Below are positions 47,650-60,200 of a DNA stretch of 64,000 nt, piece by piece (position 1 is the stretch's first letter; every line of letters begins with the position of its first letter). The DNA is from Lophius americanus. Taxonomy: Eukaryota; Chordata; Actinopteri; Lophiiformes; Lophiidae. The position numbers and the translations under genes are program-made. The stretch is taken from contig JBBDHG010000014.1 in assembly GCA_037951165.1 (NCBI GenBank), positions 6,898,001 to 6,962,000 on the forward strand. Direction: 5' to 3'. The notes under the pieces were generated by a model. It did no database searches. It was given only the letters and a program-made list of their open reading frames with translations, and was not told the origin of the DNA.

Positions 47650-50600
47650 TGAAAATAAAATTAATTTGCAATTGGGTCCAGCTTGCTCCAACAAATTTTT
47701 GCAGTAGTAAAATGACCTCACTACATGGAGTTCATATAACCACAGAATAATTAAACTGGCCCAACATAATTGTCAGTGCTGAAAGCATTCCATTAATCAT
47801 ATGGAAATACTTTCCATTATCTTGTTACATTTATCCAAAGAAATCCTGTTTAGTGCAAACAATGTAAGAGACATATTAGTTTCCAGAGTTTAAAACTGTT
47901 ACAATAAAATAGTATTAGGCTTCAAGAAGGATTGTCGTGTGAGCGACGTGGCATTAAATAATAAACACATGCACCAGTTCATCACTCAATCGGATAGAAG
48001 TTCATACACATGATTTGGTCCCATTGCGGTAATTATCATGTAAATGACGATGTTAAAGTTATAGGTTTAGAGTTAATGACTCTCTAATTGCTCCTTTCGT
48101 TTGTGAGTTTCTATTAATTAGACAGACTCATTGTTGCAAATGCGGCTACAATAGTCGTTGTTTCTACATTCACATTATTGCACCAGTACGATAAAGTGTT
48201 GCCCAAAAAAAACCCGACATGCTGTTGCATGTTCTTTCTTGCAACAATAAACATGTCAAAAGACAAAGCCACATAACTTCTATTTTCAAACGTCTCAATT
48301 TCTTTCTTGCCACATGAGGAAAAATTACTGCAGGTATTGGTTTACATAATCTCTGCAATGTCACATTGAGACCTGGAGAAGCCTTATTTTATAACTGGAA
48401 GTAATGGCAAAACATGCATATCAGATAAATCATTAACCCTTTAAGTTCCTCATCAAGAGAAAAAAAACTGGGAAAATAATTTCTTTGCATATTTTATTTT
48501 TTGGGGGCAATTATCATTTTAATATCTTAGACACTCTAAATGTACCATTAAATGAAAAATGGTTTAACGAAGCATAATTTTAAACACTTAAGAAAAAGCT
48601 GACCTTTTAAAAAATTATTTCATACTGAAATTTTGTATTTAATGGAAGATTAACCATTAACCATTTTGATTAGATTAGCTCAAGCTTTTGGTAAAGCATA
48701 TTTTTTTTAAACTACTTGACCCTTATTAAACTCTTTTGGTTGTATCAGGTTACTTAATTCTGTTTAGTTAGTCCTCGCATGCTTTAATATGACCAAAATA
48801 TTCTACTTATGGAAAAGGTCTTTCTTAATAGCAGTGGTTACTGCCTCCTCTTCAGTGGCACCTTTTATATGTGCTATCCCCCAGGGCTTCATCTTTGACC
48901 CCTTATTTTTTAGCAAATACTGTTCATGCTGCCACTGGGTCATATTATAAACAGGTTCAGTTAAGTGGAACACATTTTTAAATAGGAAATAGTGACTCCG
49001 AATGAGCTCAACCAAATACTTGTGCAGGACATCAAAGGGTTAAATAAAGCAATTCATTGCACCGTCCAGATAATTTTAATAGGTCACTTAATTCCCTTTC
49101 ACTTAATTTTAATATAGATCACATGCAAAATTTAGTTGATTTGATATATATGTCTGAGGTCTTACATTTAAGGAAACAAAATTTTACATGTGCACTTTTA
49201 GAGTCATTGGAAATGTATTTATAATGGCAACTAGGTTGTCACGTGCCTGACAACTTTAATGTCATGCGTCCAAAAGAGTTCATGCAATAACTGTGTTCCT
49301 CTTTGTAACTGCTCTGCTTTTGCAACACTGTGTGTGAATTAAACACGGATTGCAGCCATGTCCATAATTTGGAGAACTACAGAGGCAAACAAAGCTTTTG
49401 CAACTTGGATTGATTATAACCGAAGAGATGGATGGTGTAAATGTCAACACCCTCTTGCAATAGCATAAACCCAAATGACACTCTAACTAATTTCAATAAA
49501 TTGTGGAAAAAAACGTAAAGGTTTGAGCCAAAGTTACTGGGGACATACGGAAGACAGTGACACATGTAAATTGTTCACAGAGTTTGATGTACAGAGGGCA
49601 GAGGTTAACCACAGCAATGAGGCTGGGTGAGAGAGATTGGTGCCGGTCGGGTTATTTCTGTGGCGGAGCAGACGTGAAGTTAGTCAGTTGGATGAATGGT
49701 GACTGACAGACCGCGGTCTGGAGGAGAGCAGTGGTGAATAGCATCTCAAAAAAGCTGTTTCAGGTCGATGGAGCCTGGGGTCTGGGGCTGAGCTGATAAA
49801 AAGGGCTGGCAATTCACAAATCTAGAACACAATGAATACTTTGATAAACAAACAAGAAACTCACAAGGAAGATTATTATCACGAGCCAGGATGCTGCCAA
49901 TTCAGCGATCTAATGATGAGTGGCTGTTGGAGCTGGCGTTAGAGACTGTGGGCGTGATAGTGACTTTTTAATCAATTTCAACATAATCTGGCAAATTTGA
50001 AATGATTCATATGTTGTGTCTTGTGAACTAATGGAGATATTTCGGAGGATCAGCCTGAAAGACTATCCTCTTGCACACTCGAACCACAGTATGGCTCATA
50101 CCCCTCTAATATCCCCACCTTTCACACATTTTCAGCATCAGTTACCTGCTTCATTGTTTGGGGCATCATTTGATTTCAGTTCATTCAGGCCGTGTCATCC
50201 ATCCCATCACTGTCTCACCTGTATCCGCATCCCATCACCATCAGCTGCTGTCTTTAAATATGACTCTCCATTCATCTAGCTCTTGCTTGCTGCTCGTTCG
50301 TGCACACTCCACCTCCCCATCTTCACCTAGTCCTCGGAGATCCATCAGCCTCGTCGTTCATCAGCCTCAGTAGAATCATCAGCCACCACCACCAGTATCC
50401 AGACTCCAAAGGGGAGTATTCCATGCTTCTGCTCAATTTCAACCACCCAGAAGAATCTGAGCGCCAAAGACTTTCCAATAGATTCATTATCACACACATT
50501 CTGTAGCAATAAATTATTAATCATTTCTTTACTCCCTGTCTTCTCAGATTTGAATCTAAACATGAATTAAACTACGTATGTGCTGTTTCCTTCATTTTAA

Positions 50601-51120
50601 CTGGAGGATCCTGTCCAAACGCTAATAAATCTAGGAAATTATTAATGTACTGTTCTGATTATAGGTTTCACTTAATAATGCTAAATTGTGCCAAATGAAT
50701 CACTTATTGCAGTTTTGATAAGTCTGCAGTTTAAGTTAAACCTGCTACAGAGGACTTAATTTGAAAAGCTAACACACATATTAATATTATTATAGATTAG
50801 TAAATATTGTTAGAAATATACTAAAAAATTGGTCTTTCTGCCATTTACACAACTACTGAGCTTAGTTGGAGTCTCAACTAAGCTCAATATTTACTTTTTA
50901 ATACTTTTAATACTACTAAAATTTAGATTTTAATACTTTAATACTTAAATTTACAATTTCATTGTGATTGTAAGAATAAGATCCTGCCTGGGTACAAACT
51001 GAAAAACATCTTACACAAACCGTGGTCGACTTTGAGTAATTACAACCACTTCCAACAAAGCTGAATTGGTCAAAGGCTCTTTGGTAAGAGATATACCATA
51101 TTAGGATGTGTGGCGGAAGG
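47650..51120. other. Intergenic region between the two astacins
   Basis: AT-rich sequence with no supported gene. An open frame at 49015-48803 (reverse) has a protein-like composition, but no family or splice context was recognised. A Ser/His-rich open region at 50100-50510, ending near AATAAA at about 50507, could be an old retroelement end. I cannot name it. Confidence 0.4.
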
Positions 51121-51132
51121 CTTCCCCTCCTC

Positions 51133-51139
51133 TATAAAA
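51133..51139 (+). promoter_or_regulatory. TATA box of the plus-strand astacin
   Basis: TATAAAA lies 69 bp before the ATG, so transcription would begin near 51163 and leave a leader of about 40 bases. This argues for the ATG at 51202 and against upstream in-frame ATGs at 51106 and 51163. Confidence 0.65.
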
Positions 51140-51201
51140 TCAAACTCTTCTACGTTCTCCACATGTTTTCTCAGTCTGCTGCTGTGGTCCTACAACCAGC
51201 C

Positions 51202-54200
51202 ATGATCCTCCAGGCTGCTGCGCTCTGTTTCTTCTTCTACTCTGTCCACACTTTCACCATACAGGTCAGAGCCACTATTCCCACTACATTCATAGTTACA
51301 GGCACTTCATCCAACACTCAGTGGGTAACTGTGTTATGTGACAAATATTTTATAGATTTGAACTGCATTATGTTATATTTTCATGCACTTCTTTCATCTC
51401 AAATGATTTACGCATCTTTAAAATAGATTCGTTTGACTGCATTTTCATGCTTCCCTAACTGTTTTTTACTTTATCAGGCTGCTTTTGAGAACAATGATGA
51501 GTCCTCTGGTAAGACCAGGCCACTTTTCAGACAGCAGACAGTTTTCTGTGACATTCTTGCAATTTATTAAATTACTGTCTTCCCTCTTTGCAGGGAATCC
51601 AATGGAGGAGGAGGATATGGGCATTGGCACTCTGTTAGAGCGCGCCAATGTTAATGTCGGTATGTTCAGCTCCACTGCAGCGGCATAGTCATTCTATCTG
51701 ATGCAGTTATGATTGTAGCGGCAAAGGTACACTGATGGAATGAAGTGAAGTTCAGTTCAGCAATTATATTATTCTAGGTGGAGGCTAGGGTAAGCTAAAC
51801 AACAGTTTGAGTTAAATTTACTGACACTATGAGTAGTGTGAGTTAATTAAGTACATGGTTTTTAGAGAAAGGGAATTCATTTTATTTATTTATTTATTCA
51901 TATGATATGGACTAGGGGTGGCTTCCTTTACGAAAAATAATGTTTTTCGGATACATTGAAAGTAATATTGAAGCATGATAAACAGTAAAATGTTCAAAAT
52001 ACTAAAATACTAAAATACTAAAATACTAAAATACTAAAATACTAAAATACTAAAATACTAAAATACTAAAATCATAATACATAATACAAAGGGCCAGACT
52101 GAATTGCTAGTTTTTAGCTTAAATAAAAAATAATGTCTTCAGCTCCGCTAAGATCCCCCTGATGTTCCAGATGTTTGGAGTACAACATCTCAAATCATCA
52201 GATGTTCTATCTCTGCTCTGGGGATCAGATAAAAGAGAAGATTCAGAGGATCTGTGGAAGTTTCAGGTTCATAAATCAGAGGCCTGTCTCACTTAAATTC
52301 TGCTGTGATACCATGTAGAGAGAGTAATGAATGAATCGGTTGAGTCCAATGTGTAGGCCAATTGGACATGTGATGAGATGATGATGTACATCATCATCTA
52401 TTGCCAAAGAAATGATGATGTACAATTTGAAAAAAAAAAGGTTTATAGTTATTAATAATCATTTTTCCACTATCCACATGTCTCATTGCAGGAAAGGGTG
52501 TTGGTGATCCTCTAGTGTTGTATGGAGACATAGCAATACCAACCGGTAGGTCAACCAGACACGAAACCCAGCCACTCTGTTATGAACTGTTTCTTAAGTG
52601 CACACCTGGTGTACAGACTAAAGTCACGTGTCCTAATATAAACAAGTGTAATATTGCTGGAAACCTTGAAGACTGATGCATTTTAATAATCTGTTAATGT
52701 ATGTTCTTTAATAAGTCCCTCGTCTCATTTTCAATCCATTCTATTTTAGTAAGCAATACTGCATTTTCCGCTCCACTACATTTGTCTAATAGCTGTAGTT
52801 ACTGCTTACTTTTCAGTCTACAATTTTTCATACAATTATTTTTTGACAATTATCTTATCTCATCTCATCTCAGGGTTAGAGAATGCTGATCCATGTACAG
52901 ATCGTCAATGCAAGTGGCCCAAAGCTAGCGATGGCAACGTCTATGTACCCTACCAGATCTCCCGCCAGTTCTGTAAGTCTCAACAAGCACTTCCTTTAAA
53001 TGACAAAGCTCCATTCTGACCTCGATTTCTTTATTACTGGAATTCAGCAACGTGATTTGAAGAATATCTTAGTGGTAGCAGAGCTTGTTGCTCGTGGTAG
53101 TAGCCAACGGATGACTGTTGAAGTGGTATTAGTAGTAGTAGAGTAGAAATAGTCAGTAGTCAGAGAGACAGTAACAGTAGGATTACTGCATGACTGCTGA
53201 GATGGCAGCGGAGGTAGTAACAGTCGTGACATGAACATCGGTATGAATGCAAAGCGGGCAGGCAGGACAGGGGTGAAATGTTTTGATGACATAATATGTG
53301 TGCAGCTTACAACCTAAAGATGTACAAGTGGCTAATCGGTTGTTAGCAACTCTCCACAGTTAGCAGCTTGTAGTGGTTGGCGGGTAACTCAAAGAAGAAG
53401 ATCACCAAAAATGATTCCACCGGTTCCTTCTTTCTTAACAGTGGATGACATCAGCAGTAGTAGCAGTAAGACTGAGGGTATAAGCAATCCTTTTTTTTCT
53501 TTCTTTCAAGCCCAACAACAGCAAAATACCATCTTACAGGGTCTGCAGTCTTTTGCTGCGTCCACCTGCATCCGCTTCATCCCACGGAGACAACAGAGGG
53601 ACTTTGTGGACATCCAATCTCGCTCAGGGTATGATGACACAGTCCATATCAAACTTATGCCTGCATGACTGCAGATATATATATTATATATTATTATATT
53701 TTATTTTTCTGCTTGCTTGTAGATGCTTCTCATTCATTGGACGCCGTGGTAATGGCCAGGTAGTGTCTTTGAGTAGGCAGGGCTGTGTTTTCCAGTCGAC
53801 CATCCAGCATGAGATGCTTCATGCCCTGGGCTTCAACCATGAACAGACTCGGTCTGATAGGGACCGGCATGTTCGCATCATATCAAGGAATATCATCAGG
53901 GGTGGGTGACGTTACAGATAGTCTTCTTCCACAAATTGAAATACATTTTGTATAGAGTCTGAAGATTTAAGTTTGAGTTAACAACCTGTATTGGGTCTAA
54001 GCTCACTCCACCCTGTCCCTCCACGAGACGGGATGAAATTCTTAATTTTGACCAATGGAATCATACTGATTATCTGGTGAAAGTTTAAAAGCAAATGAAC
54101 CTGAAATCTCACTGTCAAAGATGGAAAAACATGATGACCCGAGTCATGAAACCTTTTAGAGGCAAACTGGTGAGGTCACAATCAACTCAGCAGGCGAGAA

Positions 54201-57200
54201 AATAGCCGTATAGCATTTGGTCCATGCCGAGAGGTGGAACAAGTACAGCCATCCCTTGCTATCAGAGTTGAAGAGCCTGCACAGACTGCAGACCATGTAC
54301 CCTCTCAACGGTTTCATGAGTCAAGTCTTCATGTTTTCCCTTATATGATGGTGAGATTTCACACTCTGTTGCTTGTCACGGCATCCAACAGCAACATATG
54401 CCCTATTCACGTGGCACTAGTATTAACTGAGGAACTCATGTTATGAAATTACATCCCCAGCTCTGTTTCATGCGTGGCATTCGCACAGGATAAGTGAAGT
54501 CTATACTTTACTTCAATTTCTGACATTATTCCGCCGGATATGAGGTCAATGCTCTGTTTAACAACCAAGTCAGCCGTCAGCACCTATGGGTGAGTTTGGT
54601 GTGGGCAACGTTTCTGGTGGTTAGACAGGTGGTAGTCATCGGCGGGTGCAGACGCCTCTGACCTCTTACCCCTCATTGCAGCGTGCAACGTGAGCTGGTT
54701 CTTTCCCTCAGGCTCAACACACATCCCGGGGACTCAAACCTTCTGTGTGTCCAGTACCACAGAGCTGGGCGGGAGTCAGCTTGAGTTGGTGTCGCACCAC
54801 ACCCCCTTCTTTGATAAATCCATGGTAGATCACTCGGTTTGTGTGTATGAGAACGGAGCGAGCTGAAATTATTAATGTGATTTGCAGGACACATTGATCA
54901 TCGACACTCCAAACATATTGTTCAAAAGAGGCAGAAAAAGCAGGCAGCAGACACAATAAATACAAATTCTGCCCACATATCACTGAGATACCGATTCGCA
55001 CGGGACTAAAATTATCACCTGATGTTTGGCTACTTTAGTGGGTGAACTGTGTTGGAATTTTTACTTCACAAATTGTGTATTCGAATCGGATTAATTTCAC
55101 AGTTGTCTTCTGTAATTATTACAAATGACCTCATTCAATACTAGTCTCGTGCAAATAGGCCATTACTCATCATCTTCTTCATTGATTTTTAGAAGATGAT
55201 GAATTATGCCCGATTCAACAAATTTCTTATGTCTACCACTCTAGCTTAAAAACATGGAAAACCCTCTCTAGAGCCAGTTTTCAGTTTATCCATTCAGGCT
55301 GCTATACAAACACGATAGCGTCAGTGGAGGAGGACCCACCTCCTCTAGACATAAAAGTTTAATTCTAAACTAGGGTTAAAAACAACGACTTTTATTTTCG
55401 CCTCATTACACACATAGAAAAACACGATTGTGAATATGTATAATATGCATGAATACTAATATCTACGCACTGCACCTTTAACACCTTTAAAGTTTCACTC
55501 GTAGAGCACAAACCTCTGCTAAGTGAATTTGATGATGACATTTCTCATGTAGACCCTCACTGAAAGAACTTTGATGACACTGAATCTAACTTGTAATTTC
55601 AAAAAACTTTTAGGTATAAGTTGGAAGTTTGAAAACCAATTTCAGAACACTATGAATAAAATCAGAATTTGGATTGTTTTCTTGAATACAAAATTTAATT
55701 ATGGGAAACATTTTATTAGTTAGTATGTTGGTGTGTTAACGATCCGACAAGGTCTTTTGATATATGTAGTGAAATGTGCTGTTTTCCGAAGACTGGTTGG
55801 ACTGTTAGCAATTTTAATTGACAAACTAATTAAACAGAACCAATAATTAACATATTTTTCTGATCTTCTGCAGGAATGGAGACTAATTTCAACAAAGTCA
55901 ACACGAGGAACCTCGGCACTCCCTACGACTATGGCTCTGTCATGCACTATGGAAGGTAGCGTCTGACTTCACTCATTCTGTAAATTCACCTGTATAGTAC
56001 CGCCTCCACACTGGGTATACAGAGATCCCTTCACAATACAAAACCACACACTGTGTACAAATACACCGATCAGCCATAACATTATAGCCAACTGGCTGCC
56101 TATTATTATGAAGGGCATTCTGTGCCATCGAAACCTCATTGTGTGTTCTGACACTATTCTACCAGAACCAATGTTACGTTTCTCAGTAAGTTGTGCGATA
56201 GTAGATATACAGGCTGGCCTCACTCCTCACATGCATCAATGAGCCATGGTTGGTCTATAGAATAAGTTGGAATGTACTAACCACTGCAGAACAGCCATTT
56301 TTTTTGTCTTCTAAAGTGCAAGGGCATATCAACAAGTATCTCAAGAATGTCCAGACTGTACTCTTTATTCTACAGAAACATACCAATTAGGTCAGCATTG
56401 TGGTGCAGTGGATAGCATAGCACACAATGCAGGGTCCAGGTTCATATTTTGTGCGTGTACATTGCTTGTTTTCCCTGTGTTTGCCTGCGTTCCCTCTAGC
56501 TGTTCAGTCTTCCTCCTACAGTTCAAAACATGACATTTGTGTTTTGGTGTCACTAAACGGATCATAGGTGTGAATGTGACCATTGTTTATTTCATTGTCG
56601 CCTGTGTGACAAAACATTTGCAAGTTGTCAGGTCTGTGCATCACCTCTCTCCCAATATCAGCTGGGATGACCAGCTGAAAGTCCGACCCACTGCAACCCA
56701 AAAACAGGATAAGAAGTTATAGATAAGGGATGGATTGACTCACATGAGCAAGCATTTGGAGACAGTACATTTTAACATGCAGAAAATTCAAGAAATCCTG
56801 ATTCCATTTAGACTTAGACATACTTTATTCATCCCAAAATGGGAAATCCCCTCGTCGCCGCAGCAGCAGTTTGAAATACATATATACGCATACACAACAC
56901 CAAGATGAAAATAAAAACAAGAGTCTAATTATAACTATGCAGTACAAGTGTGCTCTATGTGGACTCTGTTTGCAAGTTGAATGCTGTTAGTGAGTAGCAA
57001 GATAGTCCATTGTTGTCTTGTTGTCTAGTTATCCCACCCACTGACAGGTGCCATGGTAACGGGATAATCAATGTTATTCATGTCATATATTTGTGGTTAT
57101 AATGTTATGGCTGATCAGTGTATCCAACGTTATCATTTATTTATTTATTTACATGCATTAGACTGTCGTTGGTCTCCGCTTATTCCTAGCTAACTGGGAT

Positions 57201-57210
57201 TTATTGTGTA

Positions 57211-57248
<38 letters not shown>

Positions 57249-60200
57249 CCTTTGATTCATCAAGTGGATAAAAAAACGACTTCAAAATTAACAGAATTAT
57301 AATGTGGGAGTATAAATATATATTGGTCTGACCATGATAACAATAACAGCACCATTTGCCAGTAAGCGCCTTAGACTGTCCATGCATCACCTGACTACAT
57401 GGTTGTGGATGATAGATGTGCACTTTAACCCCTCATCAGCTCATCTACCTTTGCATCACAGGTTTGCCTTCTCTATGAACGGGCAAGCAACCATCGTTCC
57501 AATCCCCAACCCCAATGTCTCCATTGGTAGAGCCACCAGAATGAGTCCGATTGACATCCGTCGGGTGAACATCCTTTATGCCTGCAGTATGTACCTCTTT
57601 CCTCATGTAGCTGTATATTCTCTATATTCTCTACAATCCCCTCCTTCTTCTGTCTAAATACATCAGAAACACGTTTCTTTTTGAGTTACAAACACCTCCA
57701 GCTGTCTTCATCACTCAGAAAAATAACTATTTGAAAAAATAGTCGGTTGATTCTAGTCAGTCACTTGGAAGAACTGCAATTTCCTTTGATGGGATTGGTC
57801 CAACTAATTTTACGGAGTAAAATGAATCCTCTTATTAGTTTATTTAACATATATTAATTAAGTTGGTCCTAATAAAAAAAAAACAAAGCAGTTACATGGA
57901 AACAATGTGAGCAGAAATTGAAACGATTACATCATGAACGGTTACATTCACGCACACACGCTCACACTCTCCTCCTACCAGTGATGGACACTAACTAAGG
58001 ACATTCACTCACGTGTTCCAGTTAAGTACAAATTTAAGCTGCTTTTACTTTATTTGAGTAGTCAAATTTTCCGCACCTTTAAACTTTTACATCTCAGAGG
58101 AAACAATTGTACATCCTACTCCACTATATTTGTCTACTTACTTGTTACATGACAGATAAAAAGGTTTCTTACCCTCACTGCGCAGTGAAACCCACATATC
58201 CCCAAAGGTACAGATTTTGAACGCCAACCAGAACATGATGATCTTATAGGTTTAAACTACTCAACAGCACAAAGTTCTTGGATTACCTCAAACTTTAGGA
58301 TTTACAGCAGTAACACATGAATGCTGAAACGGACTATTTTACTGCACAAGGAGTACTTTTACTTTGATATGGCAAGTACCTTTTGCTGATAAGTCAACCT
58401 TTGTGTTTCACTTCATCAGATTTAACTCACATCCTATTTGAGAATATAAATGTCCACTTCTTGAATCTTCAATACATTGTTAGAGATTCCAATAATTTTT
58501 CATTAATATATATATATATATTTTAAATCTAAAGTCAGTAGTAATCATAACTATCAAATACTAATTTATTTTCAGGATTTTAAAACATTAAATACCATTT
58601 TGTTTAGATAATGCCTCTGTTTCTGTTTTACTTAATAATAAACATTAGTCATGATTATAGCCATACATTCTAAATTTCAACTATTCATTAATAAGATTTT
58701 ATTTAGAATTTAGGATTGTGTGTAGTTTACTGTTGTACAAAAACAATGGAAAATGTACCTTCAAAATGTAAATTGTACCGTTGTGCCTTCATACAGAACA
58801 GTTTTGAAGCTAAGGTTTCACAATGAAGGTCCAACAACATGGAATTAAGGTTTTTCTTTTCTCTGATGCCCGTGTGATCAAAGGATGGGGGTATTTTTGT
58901 TTTCAACACGCTATGAGGATGAATCTCATTTACGAATCAATTCATTATTGACAAAGTATCTAGAATTACTTATTCCCCCAAAAATACACATCCTTTCCAA
59001 AATTGATTCCATTTTCATGATTCCAGCTAGAGTTATAAAACTTTGTTTTTTTTTAGTTAAAATACAAAATTGTCCCTAAATCAACACAAGTTAGGTTACG
59101 CAAGCTTTTAAGTGAAGGACTTCAACTGGTAGTGGAGAATATCTGCAATTTGGTACCACATCTCAAAAGTTGAAAATCCATCAAATCAAGTCAGTTGGAC
59201 GTCCCTGACCCAGAATCACTGATCATATCTGCCTCATGGGATCTGCGGTACACAGAGAGTCTGCACCCAAAAAGGAAAATTGGCTGTTACATTTGATGTA
59301 AGGAATGTTTTAATGTTTTCAAGTTAAATGTGATTAACGTTTACATTCTTTGCATGAAACGGGTTGGTTATTTGGATGATATTAATTGAATTACCGGAAG
59401 TATTTCCACATGATTAAATGGATTTCCAGTGATTCTGCTGGGCCAATTTCATCTATTTGAGTCGGATAAATGTAGTTTAGTAGGGTAATGTTACCACTGC
59501 AAAGCTAGATGGACCAACAGGACAAAAATAATGTTGGAAATAATCCCAGTAACTGAGTCGAATCAACCCTAGTAAATTATATTGACATCTTAACGCACTT
59601 TGCAGAGTTCACATATTTGCTGTCTTTTTGAATTCATTTTAGATTCAACTGCATCCAATTCCGACTGGACTGGATAAAGAAATCTATTACTATAGGAAAA
59701 AATAAAAGCCTCTAAATGAAGTACGTTGCTTCAGATGGGGTTGGTTTTCACACTACATATCCAACCGTAATATTTATACCTATATGAATATACACATCAT
59801 CTATCATCAGTTTAAAGTTCAACTGTAATATTTATACATATATGAATATACACATCATCTATCATCAGTTTAAAGTTCAACTGTAATATTTATATATATA
59901 TGAATATACACATCATCTATCATCAGTGTTAAGTTCAACTGTAATATTTATACATATATAAATATACACATCATCTATCATCAGTGTTAAGTTCAACTGT
60001 AATATTTATAAATATATGAATATACACATCGTCTATCATCAGTTTAAAGTTCAACTGTAATATTTATACATATATAAATATACACATCATCTATCATCAG
60101 TGTTAAGTTCAACTGTAATATTTATAAATATATGAATATACACATCGTCTATCATCAGTTTAAAGTTCAACTGTAATATTTATACATATATAAATATACA

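Larger units (their letters stand above)
56064..57120 (-). mobile_element. Tc1-like element with TA duplication, split by a SINE
   Basis: The termini are CACCGATCAGCCATAACATT at 56064 and its complement AATGTTATGGCTGATCAGTG ending at 57120. TA flanks both ends (56062-56063, 57121-57122). Pieces of the Tc1 transposase region lie in reverse orientation, including CACATGCATCAATGAGCCAT and, near 57033, CCCACCCACTGACAGGTGCC. The middle is replaced by a SINE and a second repeat. It is inactive and lies in intron 8 of the plus-strand astacin. Confidence 0.75.

Noticed and set aside
48803..49015. Open frame on the minus strand with protein-like composition (FHLTEPVYNMTQWQHEQYLL)
   Set aside because: No family recognised, no splice signals and no neighbouring exons. 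It could be a repeat-derived fragment, so it is not called.
51106..51201. Upstream in-frame ATGs extending the plus-strand astacin by 32 residues
   Set aside because: They lie upstream of, or too close to, the start site implied by the TATA box at 51133. The shorter start gives a normal signal peptide.
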